Part shown: positions 11,480-21,894 of the stretch, piece by piece | Position numbering within the stretch: position 1 is the first letter of the stretch | How the letters are laid out: the number at the start of each line of letters is the position of its first letter | Source: Gnetum montanum | Lineage: Eukaryota > Streptophyta > Gnetopsida > Gnetales > Gnetaceae | NCBI GenBank assembly: GCA_015680685.1 | Contig: MNCI01013742.1 | Location: 426,208-469,159 of the forward strand | Length of the DNA stretch: 42,952 nucleotides | Reading direction: 5' to 3' | Translations under genes and position numbers: made by a program | The notes under the pieces: generated by a model | Databases searched by the model: none | The model's input: only the letters and a program-made list of their open reading frames with translations | What the model was told of the DNA's origin: nothing

Positions 11480-12261
11480 ATGATGAGTGATGAGGTACCC
11501 TTATGCCCAACCATATGAATCACAAAGCATTCACAAATGATCTAGTCAAATTTTGTGGACTTTATAGTTTTTGGTACACTAGTCTTCTAGGAAGTGAACC
11601 TTGTCCTAAGGTCATTCATTTTCTTCTTGATTATACTTATGAAGCATAATGATATGGTTAATAGTAATCAAGGCATATTATTTTTATCATTTTATGTCTT
11701 ATGTTTTTGGGTGCTTGAAGAGAGAGAGATATAGTAATTTAATGACTAATCTAAACTAACTAACTAACTAGTCTCTAACTAATCTTAACATAAGCATCTG
11801 TTCCTACTTTTTGTACATGTCTTGAACCCATGTATCCACTATTGTGTTACCAAGTGCTACGCTACTTGGCACACTAAGCACTAACGCTACTGGGGTTACC
11901 AAGTGAATACATGTTATGCTCAAAGTAGTCGTGCTTATGTATTTAATCTATCTAGCATATCTCACTTAATTATCTTAATTAGCTTAATTACTAGAAAATA
12001 TTGAATAATTGATTAAAAAAATTAAATGCATAAATAAAATATTTAATCTATCCAAAATGCTATAAGGTTTATCAGAAAGCTTGTCTTTATTGCCACACAC
12101 ACTATCGTGCTCAGGTACAAAAATGCTTGAATAAAGATCCATACACTCAATGAATCCTACTACGGGCACTTAGGAAAATATTCTAATTGTCAAATGGCAA
12201 AACTACAAGAGCTCCACTACTACTATGACAAGACATGCCATAAATGTAGCTGATGAGCTCA

Positions 12262-12269
12262 TATTTATA
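12262..12269 (-). promoter_or_regulatory. TATA box of the E2 LTR
   Basis: TATAAATA on the minus strand. It lies 170 bp upstream of an AATAAA signal and downstream of repeated U3 motifs: GGCCTTGTTGATG at 12330-12342 and 12344-12356, and TGTCAATGG(A/G)GCC near 12287 and 12321 (plus-strand spelling). It matches the TATAAATA position in the E5 LTR. Confidence 0.65.
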
Positions 12270-12329
12270 GGCAAAATAAGACCCTATGTCAATGGAGCCT
12301 CATCAACACATCATTGCATGTGTCAATGG

Positions 12330-12356
12330 GGCCTTGTTGATGTGGCCTTGTTGATG
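12330..12356 (-). repeat. U3 tandem motif of the E2 LTR
   Basis: Two copies of GGCCTTGTTGATG (plus strand), 14 bp apart, with a related inverted GCCTCATCAACACATC at about 12297. They lie 60-95 bp upstream of the TATA box on the minus strand, where LTR enhancers usually sit. Confidence 0.55.
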
Positions 12357-12392
12357 AGGGCATGTCAACATAACAAAAAATGTGACTCATCA

Positions 12393-12404
12393 TACCCCCA
12401 TGAT
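12393..12404 (-). promoter_or_regulatory. Polypurine tract abutting the LTR start
   Basis: On the minus strand TCATGGGGGTA directly precedes the LTR 5' end (TGATGA...). A PPT in this position primes plus-strand DNA synthesis at a 3' LTR, so here the LTR acts as the 3' LTR of the element whose internal region lies at 12405-14705. Confidence 0.65.
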
Positions 12405-12429
12405 TGAATGAAAAGTAATCCTCAAGTTC

Positions 12430-14705
12430 CTTTATAAAGTTGGGAAGGTATGGAATTCTTGACTGATTCTTAACAAAACAAGACAAAATGGACTAACTTG
12501 ACAAAATTGAGTGCCTGAGTGTACAGATCAACACATTACGAAAATTATGGTGTTCATGATACAAAATTAAACATCATGACATGACTTTTCAAACTTTGAT
12601 GACATGCCCTCTGATGGTGTGAAGTTGGTGGAGAAGGTCAAATAGTCGCAAGAGATGGTGGCTCTAATGGTTCTGAGGGACCTTCATTAGCTTTAGGCAC
12701 ATGTGGTGGTTGAGGTGGTTGTGGTTGTCATGCTACTATTGCAACTTTTTATGGAAGGTAGAAAGTATCCAGCATTGCTTTCATTTTCTCTCCTTACTTC
12801 TAGGATTGTGCACTGTCCACATAGCTTCACCAATGTGGGTCAGAATGGGCACATCCTAGGGACATGGGATTGTTGGAAAGAGCTCATTTGCATTGATAAA
12901 CTAGGTAGCAAATTGTTTGTGTTCAATGTCAAATGCTCTAACTGCATCCTTCAGCTCCTGGTAATCATTCATTCTTTTGGCTAAGTTCTTAATAGTTGAT
13001 CATTGATTTGTGAATCGTGCTTTGAGAACTTTCAGTTTAGCATTTTCAATCTCAAGCTTCTACTTGGTGTCTTTATGGTGTTTAAACTCTACCTCGTATA
13101 GCAAATACAAGCTAGCTACTTGTTTTTATAACTCTAAGCACGACCTTCTAGTAGTTAACATTACTAGGTTTGCATAGTGGAGATTTGCCAACTCCATGTA
13201 TTCTACCATCTCCTCTATCTGCAACTCCTTTAGGTGGATCTTCCCTTTGTTGTAGGCATTAATCCCATCAATGATGGGCCTTCATACTTCTCTTCCTTGT
13301 TGAAGTTGCTAAAGAGCTTCATTTACTTTTGCCTTTGCCATCTGGATGTGCTTCTCATTTACTTCCTTCTGCAAGCCAACATGGTCCCTATAGTGATTTT
13401 TAACTCTTTCAAACTTCAAAGCTTTATTTTTCCAAGTGATGATCTCAATGGAAAACTTCTGGTGTAAGGCATGAACTTCTTCCATAGATATATTCTGATT
13501 TTCTATGGTCAATTTCCTTAATTCAATATTCACCCTAGCTAGTTGCTCTTGATGTTGATGAATGAATTTCTACATTTGTTCTTTTCGGGCATCAACATTG
13601 CATAGGTGATGATTTTCTATGGTCAGTGCCTCATTCTTGTGGCACATCTGAAGCAGGTACTTCTGAACTAAATATGTCTTTGCTTTTGCTATGGACTGGT
13701 TGAAGATGGTCATCATCGTGTCCTCCTCAGCCTTCCTGCATCATTCTTGAAGCTGTTGACAAGCTTCATCTTTGGTTATTGTTAGGCCAAGGAGGGCAGG
13801 ATCAACAAGATGGGCACAAAATTCGGCAACCCCCATGGCCAAGCGTTGATTCTGTGCTTGAACCATTTTTAGTTGCCTCTCCAAGATAATGCATTTGCCC
13901 CTTGCTTCTAGCAGCTTTGACTAGGTTGCAGTGATGTTATCCAAAAAATCAAAGATATCTGAAATTGGTTTCCTGATCCTTACTAGTTGATCCAGAATTT
14001 ATTTATGTTGGACTGCACTCAATTTTTCACTGACCATGCCTACAAATGTCTACACATCTCAAAGTGCAGATACGTTTGGTACAAACACTATAGGTGCATT
14101 GAGTGCTTTAGTGATGTGGTTAACAACTACTTTAGCCACAGTCTCTTGCCCTTGGTGCTGCATCACCAGTACAATGGCCCCTTCACATTCCTCCAAACGC
14201 ATTGAGAAGGAGGTGGTATTCCTAGAGATTTCTGGGAATAAATGGTGTTGTGATAATAACACTGTTGCCTCTTAAGCATTGGGATCAGAGCTCATGGGCA
14301 ACTGTGTTCATTGGGCAAGAATATTGGCCCACCCCTTTCCATCTAGCTAATTGTTTGAGCCACCTCATTAAGGTGACTTATTGCTAGTCAATACATAGAT
14401 GGGTCTGCACTACTTGTCCCTATATGCTGCTCTTGCTCACGCAAGAGCTTCTTTCAAATTTTGTGCCAACGTTCAATGGCTGCGTGGGCCTCTAGTGTTG
14501 TCTCTTAAGTAGGTAGTGGAGGTGGCAGCTACTCCTCTTCTTTAGTTGTGGTAGGTGTCTTTTCTTTCATGATTTTAGGTCATGAAGCCAAAGGAGCATG
14601 TCTAATTGTGTCATTGGCGTAGTGGATAATTCATAACCTTTTGCAAAGTTTTCGGATGAGGCATGGAAATAGTAGGGTTTTCCTTCCATGTTCATTTTCC
14701 TTGAA
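12430..14705 (-). pseudogene. Coiled-coil additional ORF of a Ty3/gypsy element, degenerate
   Basis: The minus strand carries a long readable frame with stops and shifts. Near 14700-14620 it has a short block with GRKTLLFPCLIRKLC. From about 14260 to 12960 it has extended heptad-like helical sequence, e.g. 13533-13309 (NIELRKLTIENQN, KNKALKFERVKNHYR, KEVNEKHIQMAKAKVNEAL). It ends in a proline-rich tail near 12750-12650 (PQPPHVPKANEGPSEPLEPP). Non-enzymatic extra ORFs of this type lie between integrase and the 3' LTR in some plant Ty3/gypsy lineages. Directly downstream are a PPT and LTR, as that location predicts. Its function is unknown. The rest of its parent element is not in the window. 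Confidence 0.6.
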
Positions 14706-14744
14706 GCATTTTTCAATTTCTAAATAGATTAGTTACAATTTTTG
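14706..14744. other. Head-to-head junction between opposed element fragments
   Basis: The minus-strand coiled-coil ORF fragment ends at about 14705 and the plus-strand E4 leader starts at about 14745. Neither the 5' end of the first nor the LTR of the second is present, so both were truncated at this join. Confidence 0.5.
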
Positions 14745-14819
14745 TTAGGACTTAATGATTTATCTTTTAAAAAATAATAATATTTTATTAAGTTGCATAT
14801 GCTAATCTCAAATATCTTC

Positions 14820-15270
14820 TTCTCATAGAGTTGATTCCCCACCTACTAATAATGTTACAAAGGAGAATGATAGAATAACCATGAATGATGATAATGTACC
14901 TTATTATGTTAAAAATAGTTCATTGACATCTAGATCCTTATTATTTGGACTTTACCTTTATATTTTACCAAGATGAACAAATGAGGTAAAGGGACCTTGA
15001 TGATAACATTGTGTTGCCACTTGATTATTCAACTCCATCAATGCTGTTGGTTGCATTAATGAGAGTTTGCCTAGAAGCAGCTATCGTTGACTAATAAGGA
15101 GAATATAGATTATCACTTAGGTAGATCCAATCATCAAAACCCTCCTCTCATAAATGTAGATGAAATGACTAACCTATGGTTGCACTTAGTCTTGGCTAGA
15201 AATCAAGGAAGAGGGGGAATTAGAACTAACACCAAGAGGACCTCAAGTCCTAGATCTTTCAACATGTCAC
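14820..15270 (+). pseudogene. gag N-terminal fragment (E4)
   Basis: The reading begins with a Ser-Ser-Ser-His-Arg stretch, then VDSPPTNN, matching the start of E5 gag (SYSHKSNSPPRDN). The conserved block around DEQMR...RDLDDNIVLP (about 14968-15012) follows, aligning with the HQDEQ...RDLQGNIVLP of E1 and E5. After about 15100 the match fades. Stops interrupt all frames. Confidence 0.6.
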
Positions 15271-15334
15271 CAAAGATGTAATAAATCACTTCTCCTTGAG
15301 TTTTTACATTGATAATTGTAATAGTCTTTCTATA

Positions 15335-15349
15335 TGTGTGTGTGTGTGT
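15335..15349. repeat. (TG)n microsatellite
   Basis: Short dinucleotide run TGTGTGTGTGTGTGT, continued imperfectly to about 15360. Confidence 0.9.
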
Positions 15350-16239
15350 ATGTGTATATGCATGTTTTGTTGTAAGGTTATGTATGTACTTTGCTATTAA
15401 GATTGGACCATGATGGAAATGACTTATTGGAATAGTAATAAATTTGTTGGCCTGATTTTTATATATATTATGATTAAATGTTCAAATGATTAATGTATAC
15501 TAAATATGCTTTAAAATATAGGATGGGAATGTTTTATATATATAGAAATATTTTCTATTCTATTTCAACAAAGAGATTGAGAAACAAAAGAAAAAGAAGG
15601 ACAATATTCTAAGATGTGTCTCAAGAACTAAAATAGGTATGTTAAAATAGAAATAATTTAAAAAGGAATTGTAAAAGAATATTCACTATTAAGAAACTTA
15701 ACCTATGAATCAAGTTGGAGGAACTTGATCCATGAATAAGGGATATTGTGTGCAAATACCATAGCTTTGTATTTTGTTTTTATAAGCATATGAAATGTTT
15801 CATCTAATTATGATGCATGGTTCTTTTTAATTTTAAATAATAGAGTATAACTACCTCCTCCATGGTTGTAGAAATATCATGTGATGATCTTTTAAGGCTT
15901 GTAAGACTAAAAAAATTCACACTGCTAATAGCTTGAAAAAGAAGGTATCTTATTTGATCATGTATCCTAAACTTCCCCTTATAAGTATAGTTTTAAAACC
16001 ATTTTCTTTGCATCTTATGACATAATTCTAAAAGGTATAGAGATAGATATTATGCTTGAATGTTCCATGATCATCAAGAGGAATTGAACCTCAAATCTAG
16101 TAAAATTAGAATTCTAAAATGTTGAAAATTGTTGATTTGGGAATTAAAGTTGGAACTTATGAAGATACATATTTTATTGATTTTTAATATTGCTCATGGA
16201 AATAATTAAACTCATGAATCAATGGTAGCAAAAAAGGAA

Positions 16240-16530
16240 ATGTTTAACAAGAAAAAAGAAGAAAAGAAAGAATAGTTTTCAAGAAAGAGTTAGTTACAAG
16301 AAACAACCCACTATCTCTTAATCCACTAACAAATAGGGAGAGGAGGAGAGGAACAAAAGAAAAGAGAAGAAAGAAAAATGTAAAAATCACAAAGAAGAAA
16401 AGTGAAGAAAGAAAATGAACAATAGTAAGAAGTATGGTTGAGAAAGGAAAAATACAAGGCATAGTAGTTGAGTAGGAAAAAACGGGAATAATAGTAGGTA
16501 GTGTGTCTAAGAAGAGAGAGAAGATTATGA
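16240..16530 (+). repeat. Polypurine-rich tract
   Basis: The plus strand is almost entirely A and G for long stretches (AAGAAAAAAGAAGAAAAGAA, GGGAGAGGAGGAGAGG and similar). The open frames on the minus strand (16244-16670), rich in Phe, Leu and Ser, arise from this composition and are not treated as genes. Confidence 0.75.
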
Positions 16531-17137
16531 CTACTATAAGAGATAGTAGAAACAAAGAATACTAGTGTTACATAGTAGTCCAACATTTTGAGAAATTGTT
16601 TTAGTAAGTAAGAAATTTGGGTAATGAGGTAAAATGATCCTTCTCTCCTATGCTTGATAATGATTAACATGGGTTGATTTTCTTAACTTCTCTTCTTGCT
16701 TGTCTAATCACCTTCACAATGCTTGTATGAAATTACCAAGATTATTGTTAAAAACTTGGATTGATGAATCCTTTATTTTCCTTTTGGATCTCTCCACTTG
16801 TCTTCAATACTCTCATACCTAAAGGACTTGGATGAGAGTTGTTTCTATAATGATTCAGAAACACCCATAATGATTTGGGGCATTTTTGGCAAAAAGAGTA
16901 CAAACAAGGGACAAGGATTTTTTATATAAATATTGGTACCATTGGTAATGAGTGAGAGTATCTTTGAATCCATGACTAATTGTGAATATTTTAGAATTTT
17001 AGAATTCTTGGGTTTTGGCTAGAATTTGGTTGATGAATTCTTCTTCATTAAATGCTTAAATCTTGGATTTGAATCTTGATTTATATTTTTATACTTTATT
17101 AAGCCTAGTTTTGATATCTTTCTATAAGTCTAGTGGA

Positions 17138-17369
17138 NNNNNNNNNNNNNNNNNNNNNNNNNNNNNNNNNNNNNNNNNNNNNNNNNNNNNNNNNNNNNNN
17201 NNNNNNNNNNNNNNNNNNNNNNNNNNNNNNNNNNNNNNNNNNNNNNNNNNNNNNNNNNNNNNNNNNNNNNNNNNNNNNNNNNNNNNNNNNNNNNNNNNNN
17301 NNNNNNNNNNNNNNNNNNNNNNNNNNNNNNNNNNNNNNNNNNNNNNNNNNNNNNNNNNNNNNNNNNNNN
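17138..17369. other. Assembly gap (232 N)
   Basis: A run of 232 undetermined bases followed by a homopolymer of A. Open frames drawn across it are meaningless. Confidence 0.99.
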
Positions 17370-17499
17370 AAAAAAAAAAGTTACCTATGCATTTTCTTTC
17401 TTTCAACTAGCATTTTGGAGGCTTTGGGTGTTAGCTCTTGCTCCCTAGAAATTGGTGTTACAAGAGAAAAATCAAAGGAATCACTAAAGAAGAGTAAAC

Positions 17500-18430
17500 T
17501 AGCATGAATCTTCCAATTCTCTATCATTTTTATCATCTTTATTATCAAGCTCTAATGAGGATAAGCATGGATAATGGAGAAGTGAAAATGACAAATGGTC
17601 CTATGAAGATCATAGAAGAGACCAAAATAGAAATGGAGGCATGGTTGATAGATGTGATAGACATAAAGATTATGATAGAGAACACAGAAATGAAAGAAAG
17701 CATATTAGCCAACACTGAAAAAGCCATGGTCATGATAGAGACCATGATAAACACGATAATTATGATAAATCCTTGCTTGCTACTATGATCATGATTAATA
17801 TTAAGGAGGCTATTTATATTTCAACTAGGCATCAAAGGGATAACTACATTAAGTGACATAACATGAACGACATTCCTTAGTTTGAGGGAGATTACAATGT
17901 TGATTTGAAACATCATTTGTAAGCCTTTCATGATGTCTGTGCTTTGCAAAAGATAGAGAATGACTAGAAAAAGCTCAAATTATTCCCAAAGACACTCATT
18001 AAAAAAGCAAAAACCTTGTACTAATCGTTTGAACCAAAATTTATCAAATGATGGAGTACAAAGTTGGAGCTTTTTAATAAAAAATATCAAATGTACTCCA
18101 AAGTATCCAACTTAAGAAAATAGATTGAAGGATAGAAACAAAGTAACCATGAGTTTCTTGATACATCCTTGGATAGATATTACTCATTATTGCACAAGGG
18201 TCTAGGCTATGGCTTTTCTCAAAGGGAATAGTTGAGACACATCTATGCCTAAAGGAGACTATTAAATAAGGGCCTAAAATCAACCTTTCTCTTCTTTAAT
18301 TTAAAAAGAAAATGCCTAGGGGATTGTTTTATCCATAAGAAAACTACATGCATTTCTACAATTAATAATACTATCCAAGTGGAGCTTTACCTCAATCTTA
18401 ACAACAATATTATCAGCATTGGCACTATTA
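17500..18430 (+). pseudogene. gag central and C-terminal fragment (E4)
   Basis: Starts in Ser/His/Arg/Asp-rich sequence like the middle of E1 and E5 gag. At 17840-18120 it aligns with the capsid-like part (an LFNKKYQ..SKVSNL..QIEG-like stretch near 18070-18130, compare LFNDKYQTYSRVSNL in E5). Near 18375 it has YPSGALPQS, matching the YPSGTPPQP tail of E5. Many stops. The knuckle-like motif is not readable. Confidence 0.65.
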
Positions 18431-18799
18431 AGAAATTTCTATCATTATGGAAAGGGCTTGGATAAGCACTATTAAGAAATTTACAAGAAGAAAAAATATA
18501 GAGAAATTAAGAAGAAGAGAGAGGGCTTGGCTAGTTAAATAGAGAAGTATCACAACATGTAGTTCTTGTGAAGAGAAGGTATGTGTACAAATGTGTTTGT
18601 ACACAATAATTATTAAATAGGAAGGCACTCAATGCGTGACAATAGAGGAGAGTTGTTAATAATAAATTTTCATAGAACCAAAAGAACCATTGACAAAATT
18701 ATATGTAAAGAATTTGAATGAGATGGAATAGGTACAACAACAACAACTCTCCTAGGTAGGACATATGCAATAAGAAGATACTAATTAGGAAGATTTGAA
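18431..18799. other. Degenerate junction where protease is expected
   Basis: Between the gag tail and the pre-RT region no D-S-G motif or QSITIPLGL-like block could be read. A short direct duplication (CACTATTAAGAAATTT, near 18423 and 18467) is present. The protease of E4 is deleted or eroded. Confidence 0.5.
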
Positions 18800-20345
18800 G
18801 ATTCTAGAAGAATCTATGCTTGAACCAATTGAATTAAAGATATTTCTAAAATCACTCGAATATGTTTTTCTTAAGAATGAAAAACCAATAATCATCAATG
18901 CTAAGTTGATATAAGAGAAGAAAGAGAAGTTGTTAAAAGTTGTAAAAAATGGCCAACAAACTTTGCCTACTTATACAATAAGATAATAGGGATAGATCTA
19001 TGCATATGCAAACACATAATCTCTATAGATCCAACCATTAAGTCAAAATGATAACCACAATATTGGTTGAATTCCATATTGAAGTAGGTTATTAAAAGAA
19101 AAATCAAAAAACTCTTAAAATCCATATTCATTTATTCTATGGTAAATAATGAGTGGGTAATCCCATTTTTTATTGTATCTAAAAAGGAATGCTAGTAGAG
19201 GATCTACATTGATTTTAGGCTATTAAACATTGCAACATTCAAGGGTCACTTTCCATTACCATTTGTTGATCAAGTATTGAATGCTATAGTAGAACACAAA
19301 TAGTACAACTTCTTGGATAGTTATAGCAACTATAATCAAAATCATATTACACCTAAGGATCAAGCCAAAACAATGTTTACAAGTCCCTAGGGGACTTTTG
19401 CCTTAAAAAGATGTTATGTGGCTTGTACAACACTCTTGCAACCTTTCAACACCTAAACCTTGAGTATCTTTCAAAAGTAAATTGGTAATGGTATTGAAGT
19501 CTTCATGGATGACTTTTCCACCAACTAGTTAGACTTTGAATAGGCATTGGACCATTTAGAACAGGTACTAAAGAGGTTCATGAAGACAAATTTAAAACTT
19601 GACTAGAAAGAAAAGTTACCTAATGGTCTAGACAATATATTTGAACATAGGATATTAGAAAAAAGGTATTGATATTGATCTTGAAAAGATCAAAGTAGTC
19701 CAAGGAAGCAATTAGAGATCTCAAATAGTGAAGGATGTCAGATCATTCCTTGAACACATAGGGTACTATAGGTACTTCATAGAGAATCTCTCAAAGATTG
19801 TAAAATCATTAGTGGAGCTTACAAAGAAAATTACATTCTTTATTTGATGAGATGCTTGTGAAAAGACATTTAAGCTCCTCAAGAAAATACTTGTAGGAAC
19901 TCCAATTCTACAAGCTCTTGCTTGGTCACAACTTTTGTACATAATGATAGATGCACCTAATTACATCTTTGGAGCCATGATTACATAGTTGGACAATCAA
20001 GAATGTCCATACTACATCCATTGTACAATTAGAAGCATTACTACTACACAACTTAACTACACGACTACTGAAATGGAGCTAATGGTAGTGGTGTATGTAC
20101 TTTAGAAGTTTAGGAACTATGTGGTTGGATATACTATTTTATACACATATGTCATGGTGCAATTAGATTCCTCATGAATAAACCAATGATGAACCTATAA
20201 ATCATGTAGTGGCTAGTAATCTTACAAAAATTCAACATTACTATGATTGAGAAAAAGGGGATAAAAAATGTAGTTGTAGATCATATTTCTAGATTGAGAT
20301 CAGATAATAAGGTTGATGAAGAGCTCTTATTTGGTTAATTTCTTG
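18800..20345 (+). pseudogene. Reverse transcriptase and RNase H (E4), degenerate
   Basis: The pre-RT block (LEPIELKIFLKSLEYVFL) is near 18828-18885. RT fingers and palm follow, with NNEWVIPFFIVSKKE (about 19145-19190), RIYIDFRLLNIATFKGHF, LPFVDQVLNAIVE and a degraded NYNQNHITPKDQAKTMF. The catalytic FMDDF is preserved at 19502-19516. RNase H is recognisable by NYTTTEMELMVVVYVL at about 20055-20105. Stops occur about every 20-50 codons. It aligns with the E2 pol segment in order and spacing. Confidence 0.82.
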
Positions 20346-20539
20346 ATGAATCATTATTTTCAAATGCTATTGTAGTGTCCTCATCAACCACTTCATTGTT
20401 TGTGGATTACCTTACATATTTGGAGTAGAAAGTTCCTATTCAATGGGATAATCATGGGACCTAGTAATTCCTACATCATATTAAGCACTTCATGGAGATA
20501 TAGCTTAGTCCTTGTACAATTTTCACTATCAGCTTGATG

Positions 20540-20902
20540 TGCTACTATGTTCTATAGGAGAACCAACTGCAAATTCTTTAGGATACATACAAAGGACCAT
20601 TTCAAGATAACCATGTAAGAAGAAGAACAATCATAAAGATTTTCATGGCTAGGTATTTCTAGCCAACACTCTTCCACTTTCATCATGCATATTACTTTGT
20701 GAAATCTTGCAAATGATGTCAACAAGATAATGCAGTGTTGACACATTTTAAAGGATCGCAATAGTAGATACAACCATTAGGACCTTTTGACTTGTAGGGA
20801 ATTGACTTCATGGTTCCCATCATTCCTTCTTTAAATATCAAGTTGTATATCATCATTATTGTTGACTATTGCACAATGTGGGTTGAAGTAGTTATAGCAC
20901 CT
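20540..20902 (+). pseudogene. Integrase part 1 (E4), zinc domain and start of core
   Basis: The zinc-binding region is recognisable near 20575-20720 (DTYKGPFQDNH, then PTLFHFHHAYYFVKSC and a second Cys). The core starts near 20800 with GIDFMVPIIPSLNIKLYIII and VDYCTMWVEVVIAP, retaining the first catalytic Asp (VDY). The frame stops abruptly at 20902, where the nested LTR element begins. The continuation is at 24820. Confidence 0.78.
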
Positions 20903-21370
20903 TGATGTATAGTCTACCTCAATAGACTCGAAAAAGGATTCATTCCATAAGCTTCCTAAGCAAAATTAAACTTAGAAGTAAGAACAAGATAATGAATTGG
21001 AGAAAGTCCTCCTTTTCATAAGAAAACTCTCAAAATGTAGAGAATTACATCAAAGCTAAGGAGCCAAGCTCAACTCACAACTCTCCCAAGGATCTTAGAG
21101 GCCACATATGTTTCCTCTAAATCCTCAATTGCTCACACTAGAGCTAAAGCTCAAGATAAGAAACTTATGAGAGATTTTCTCAATCTCTCTCAAGTGCTCT
21201 CCCTTGCCTCTCATTCAAACTCTTCTTGCATAAGCTCTAAAATTACTCTTGCACAAGCTCTCTCCTTGCACAAGATCACAAAAGACTAGCCTTGTCTCTT
21301 GGACTAGCCTTCTCCTTAAGACTAACCTACTTCCTTTGATTAGCCTGATTAGCCATAGGCCTTTGATGCC

Positions 21371-21379
21371 TTTTTATAG
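21371..21379 (-). promoter_or_regulatory. TATA box of the nested element's 3' LTR
   Basis: CTATAAAAA on the minus strand, preserved in the 5' LTR at 24327-24320. It lies about 125 bp downstream of the palindromic site array in both LTRs, so it probably sets the transcription start. Confidence 0.65.
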
Positions 21380-21502
21380 CTTTTTGGTATGACCTTTCAT
21401 CTTTCCTCCAAATTTCCATTCAATTTGATGTCTGTTAAAATCCATACAAGATGTATTTGAAGAAAAATGGAATGTCATGCCCCAAAGTGGCTATTAACAA
21501 AG

Positions 21503-21605
21503 GAGACGTCTCGACTCTAGCTCAGACGTATTGAGTTTAGCTGAGACATCTTGTCTTAGATGTCTTAAGAGTATGGAGATGTCTTGAATGTAATGGACAC
21601 GTCTC
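21503..21605. repeat. Array of six palindromic GAGACGTCTC-like sites (3' LTR)
   Basis: Sites are GAGACGTCTC (21503), CAGACGTA (21523), GAGACATCTT (21543), TAGATGTCTT (21558), GAGATGTCTT (21577) and GACACGTCTC (21596). Start-to-start spacing is 20, 20, 15, 19 and 19 bp. The first is a perfect palindrome with the GACGTC core (C-box) bound by plant bZIP factors. The CA and TG variants are what deamination of a methylated CpG would give. Position upstream of the TATA box suggests an enhancer. This function is inferred. Confidence 0.75.
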
Positions 21606-21849
21606 ACCTACCATGACTAAACCCAAATATGCTTGCTTCGAGGCCTAAAACCTTTGGATGCCTCCAAATAAGTCTTCATAGATTCTGGAATCCCTTAAAC
21701 TCATCAAAATGAGTTTAAAACACCTCCAAACATGCCAAAAATCCCAGAATTATCATCAAAAGTTAACATAAGAAGAAATACACAAACAAAACATACTCAT
21801 ATCTAGAATACATGGAGAATTATGTAATGATTGGGTAATTTCATCATAA

Positions 21850-21863
21850 TCTCTCCCACCTTT
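21850..21863 (-). promoter_or_regulatory. Polypurine tract of the nested element
   Basis: AAAGGTGGGAGAGA on the minus strand, directly before the 3' LTR. This fixes the element's orientation and one LTR border. Confidence 0.75.
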
Positions 21864-21894
21864 AAAAATTTCATGCTTAATGATCTTTCACAAG

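Larger units (their letters stand above)
5130..12392 (-). mobile_element. Ty3/gypsy copy E2: 5' LTR, PBS, gag, PR, RT, RNase H, IN
   Basis: A degenerate but nearly collinear LTR retrotransposon on the minus strand. From high to low coordinates it reads LTR (12392-11481), decayed PBS, gag (from 11319), protease (about 8800), RT with FMDDF, RNase H, an HHCC zinc-binding motif and an integrase core, then the end of pol near 5150. This PR-RT-RH-IN order is that of Ty3/gypsy (Metaviridae) and not Ty1/copia. The LTR is homologous to the E5 LTR and the coding parts to E1, E4 and E5. No 3' LTR is visible. Frames carry many stops, so the copy is inactive. Confidence 0.87.
11481..12392 (-). mobile_element. 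LTR shared by E2 and an adjacent element
   Basis: A 912-bp LTR on the minus strand beginning TGATGAGTCA and ending CACTCATCA, so the termini are inverted TGATGA/TCATCA as in the E5 LTR. Inside are a TATA box (12269-12262) and a polyadenylation signal AATAAA (12091-12086) about 170 bp downstream. The E5 LTR has nearly the same spacing. The segment 12150-12060 aligns with E5 38818-38910. The downstream side carries a PBS and the upstream side a polypurine tract, so the LTR lies between two internal regions. Confidence 0.82.
15280..17499. other. About 2.2 kb of unknown AT-rich DNA inside E4 gag
   Basis: No protein-like frame on either strand and no resemblance to the gag of the other copies, whose N- and C-terminal parts are contiguous. 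It contains a TG microsatellite, a long purine-rich strand and a run of Ns. It is most simply an insertion, perhaps a decayed non-coding transposon or LTR, but no terminal repeats or target duplication could be defined, and the gap may hide one end. Confidence 0.45.
20906..21849 (-). mobile_element. 3' LTR of the nested element
   Basis: Plus-strand start TGTATAGTCTACCTC, the counterpart of TGTGGAGCCTACCTC at 23858. It contains the palindromic site array (21503-21605), a TATA box and long pyrimidine- and AAGCTC-rich stretches that align throughout with the other LTR. The inner end near 21849 is fixed by the polypurine tract, to within a few bases. Confidence 0.85.

Noticed and set aside
16244-16670. 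Two Phe/Leu/Ser-rich minus-strand open frames
   Set aside because: Translations of a purine-rich tract, with no sequence typical of a real protein.
17063-17507. Open frames spanning the N run
   Set aside because: They exist only because the undetermined bases contain no stop codons.
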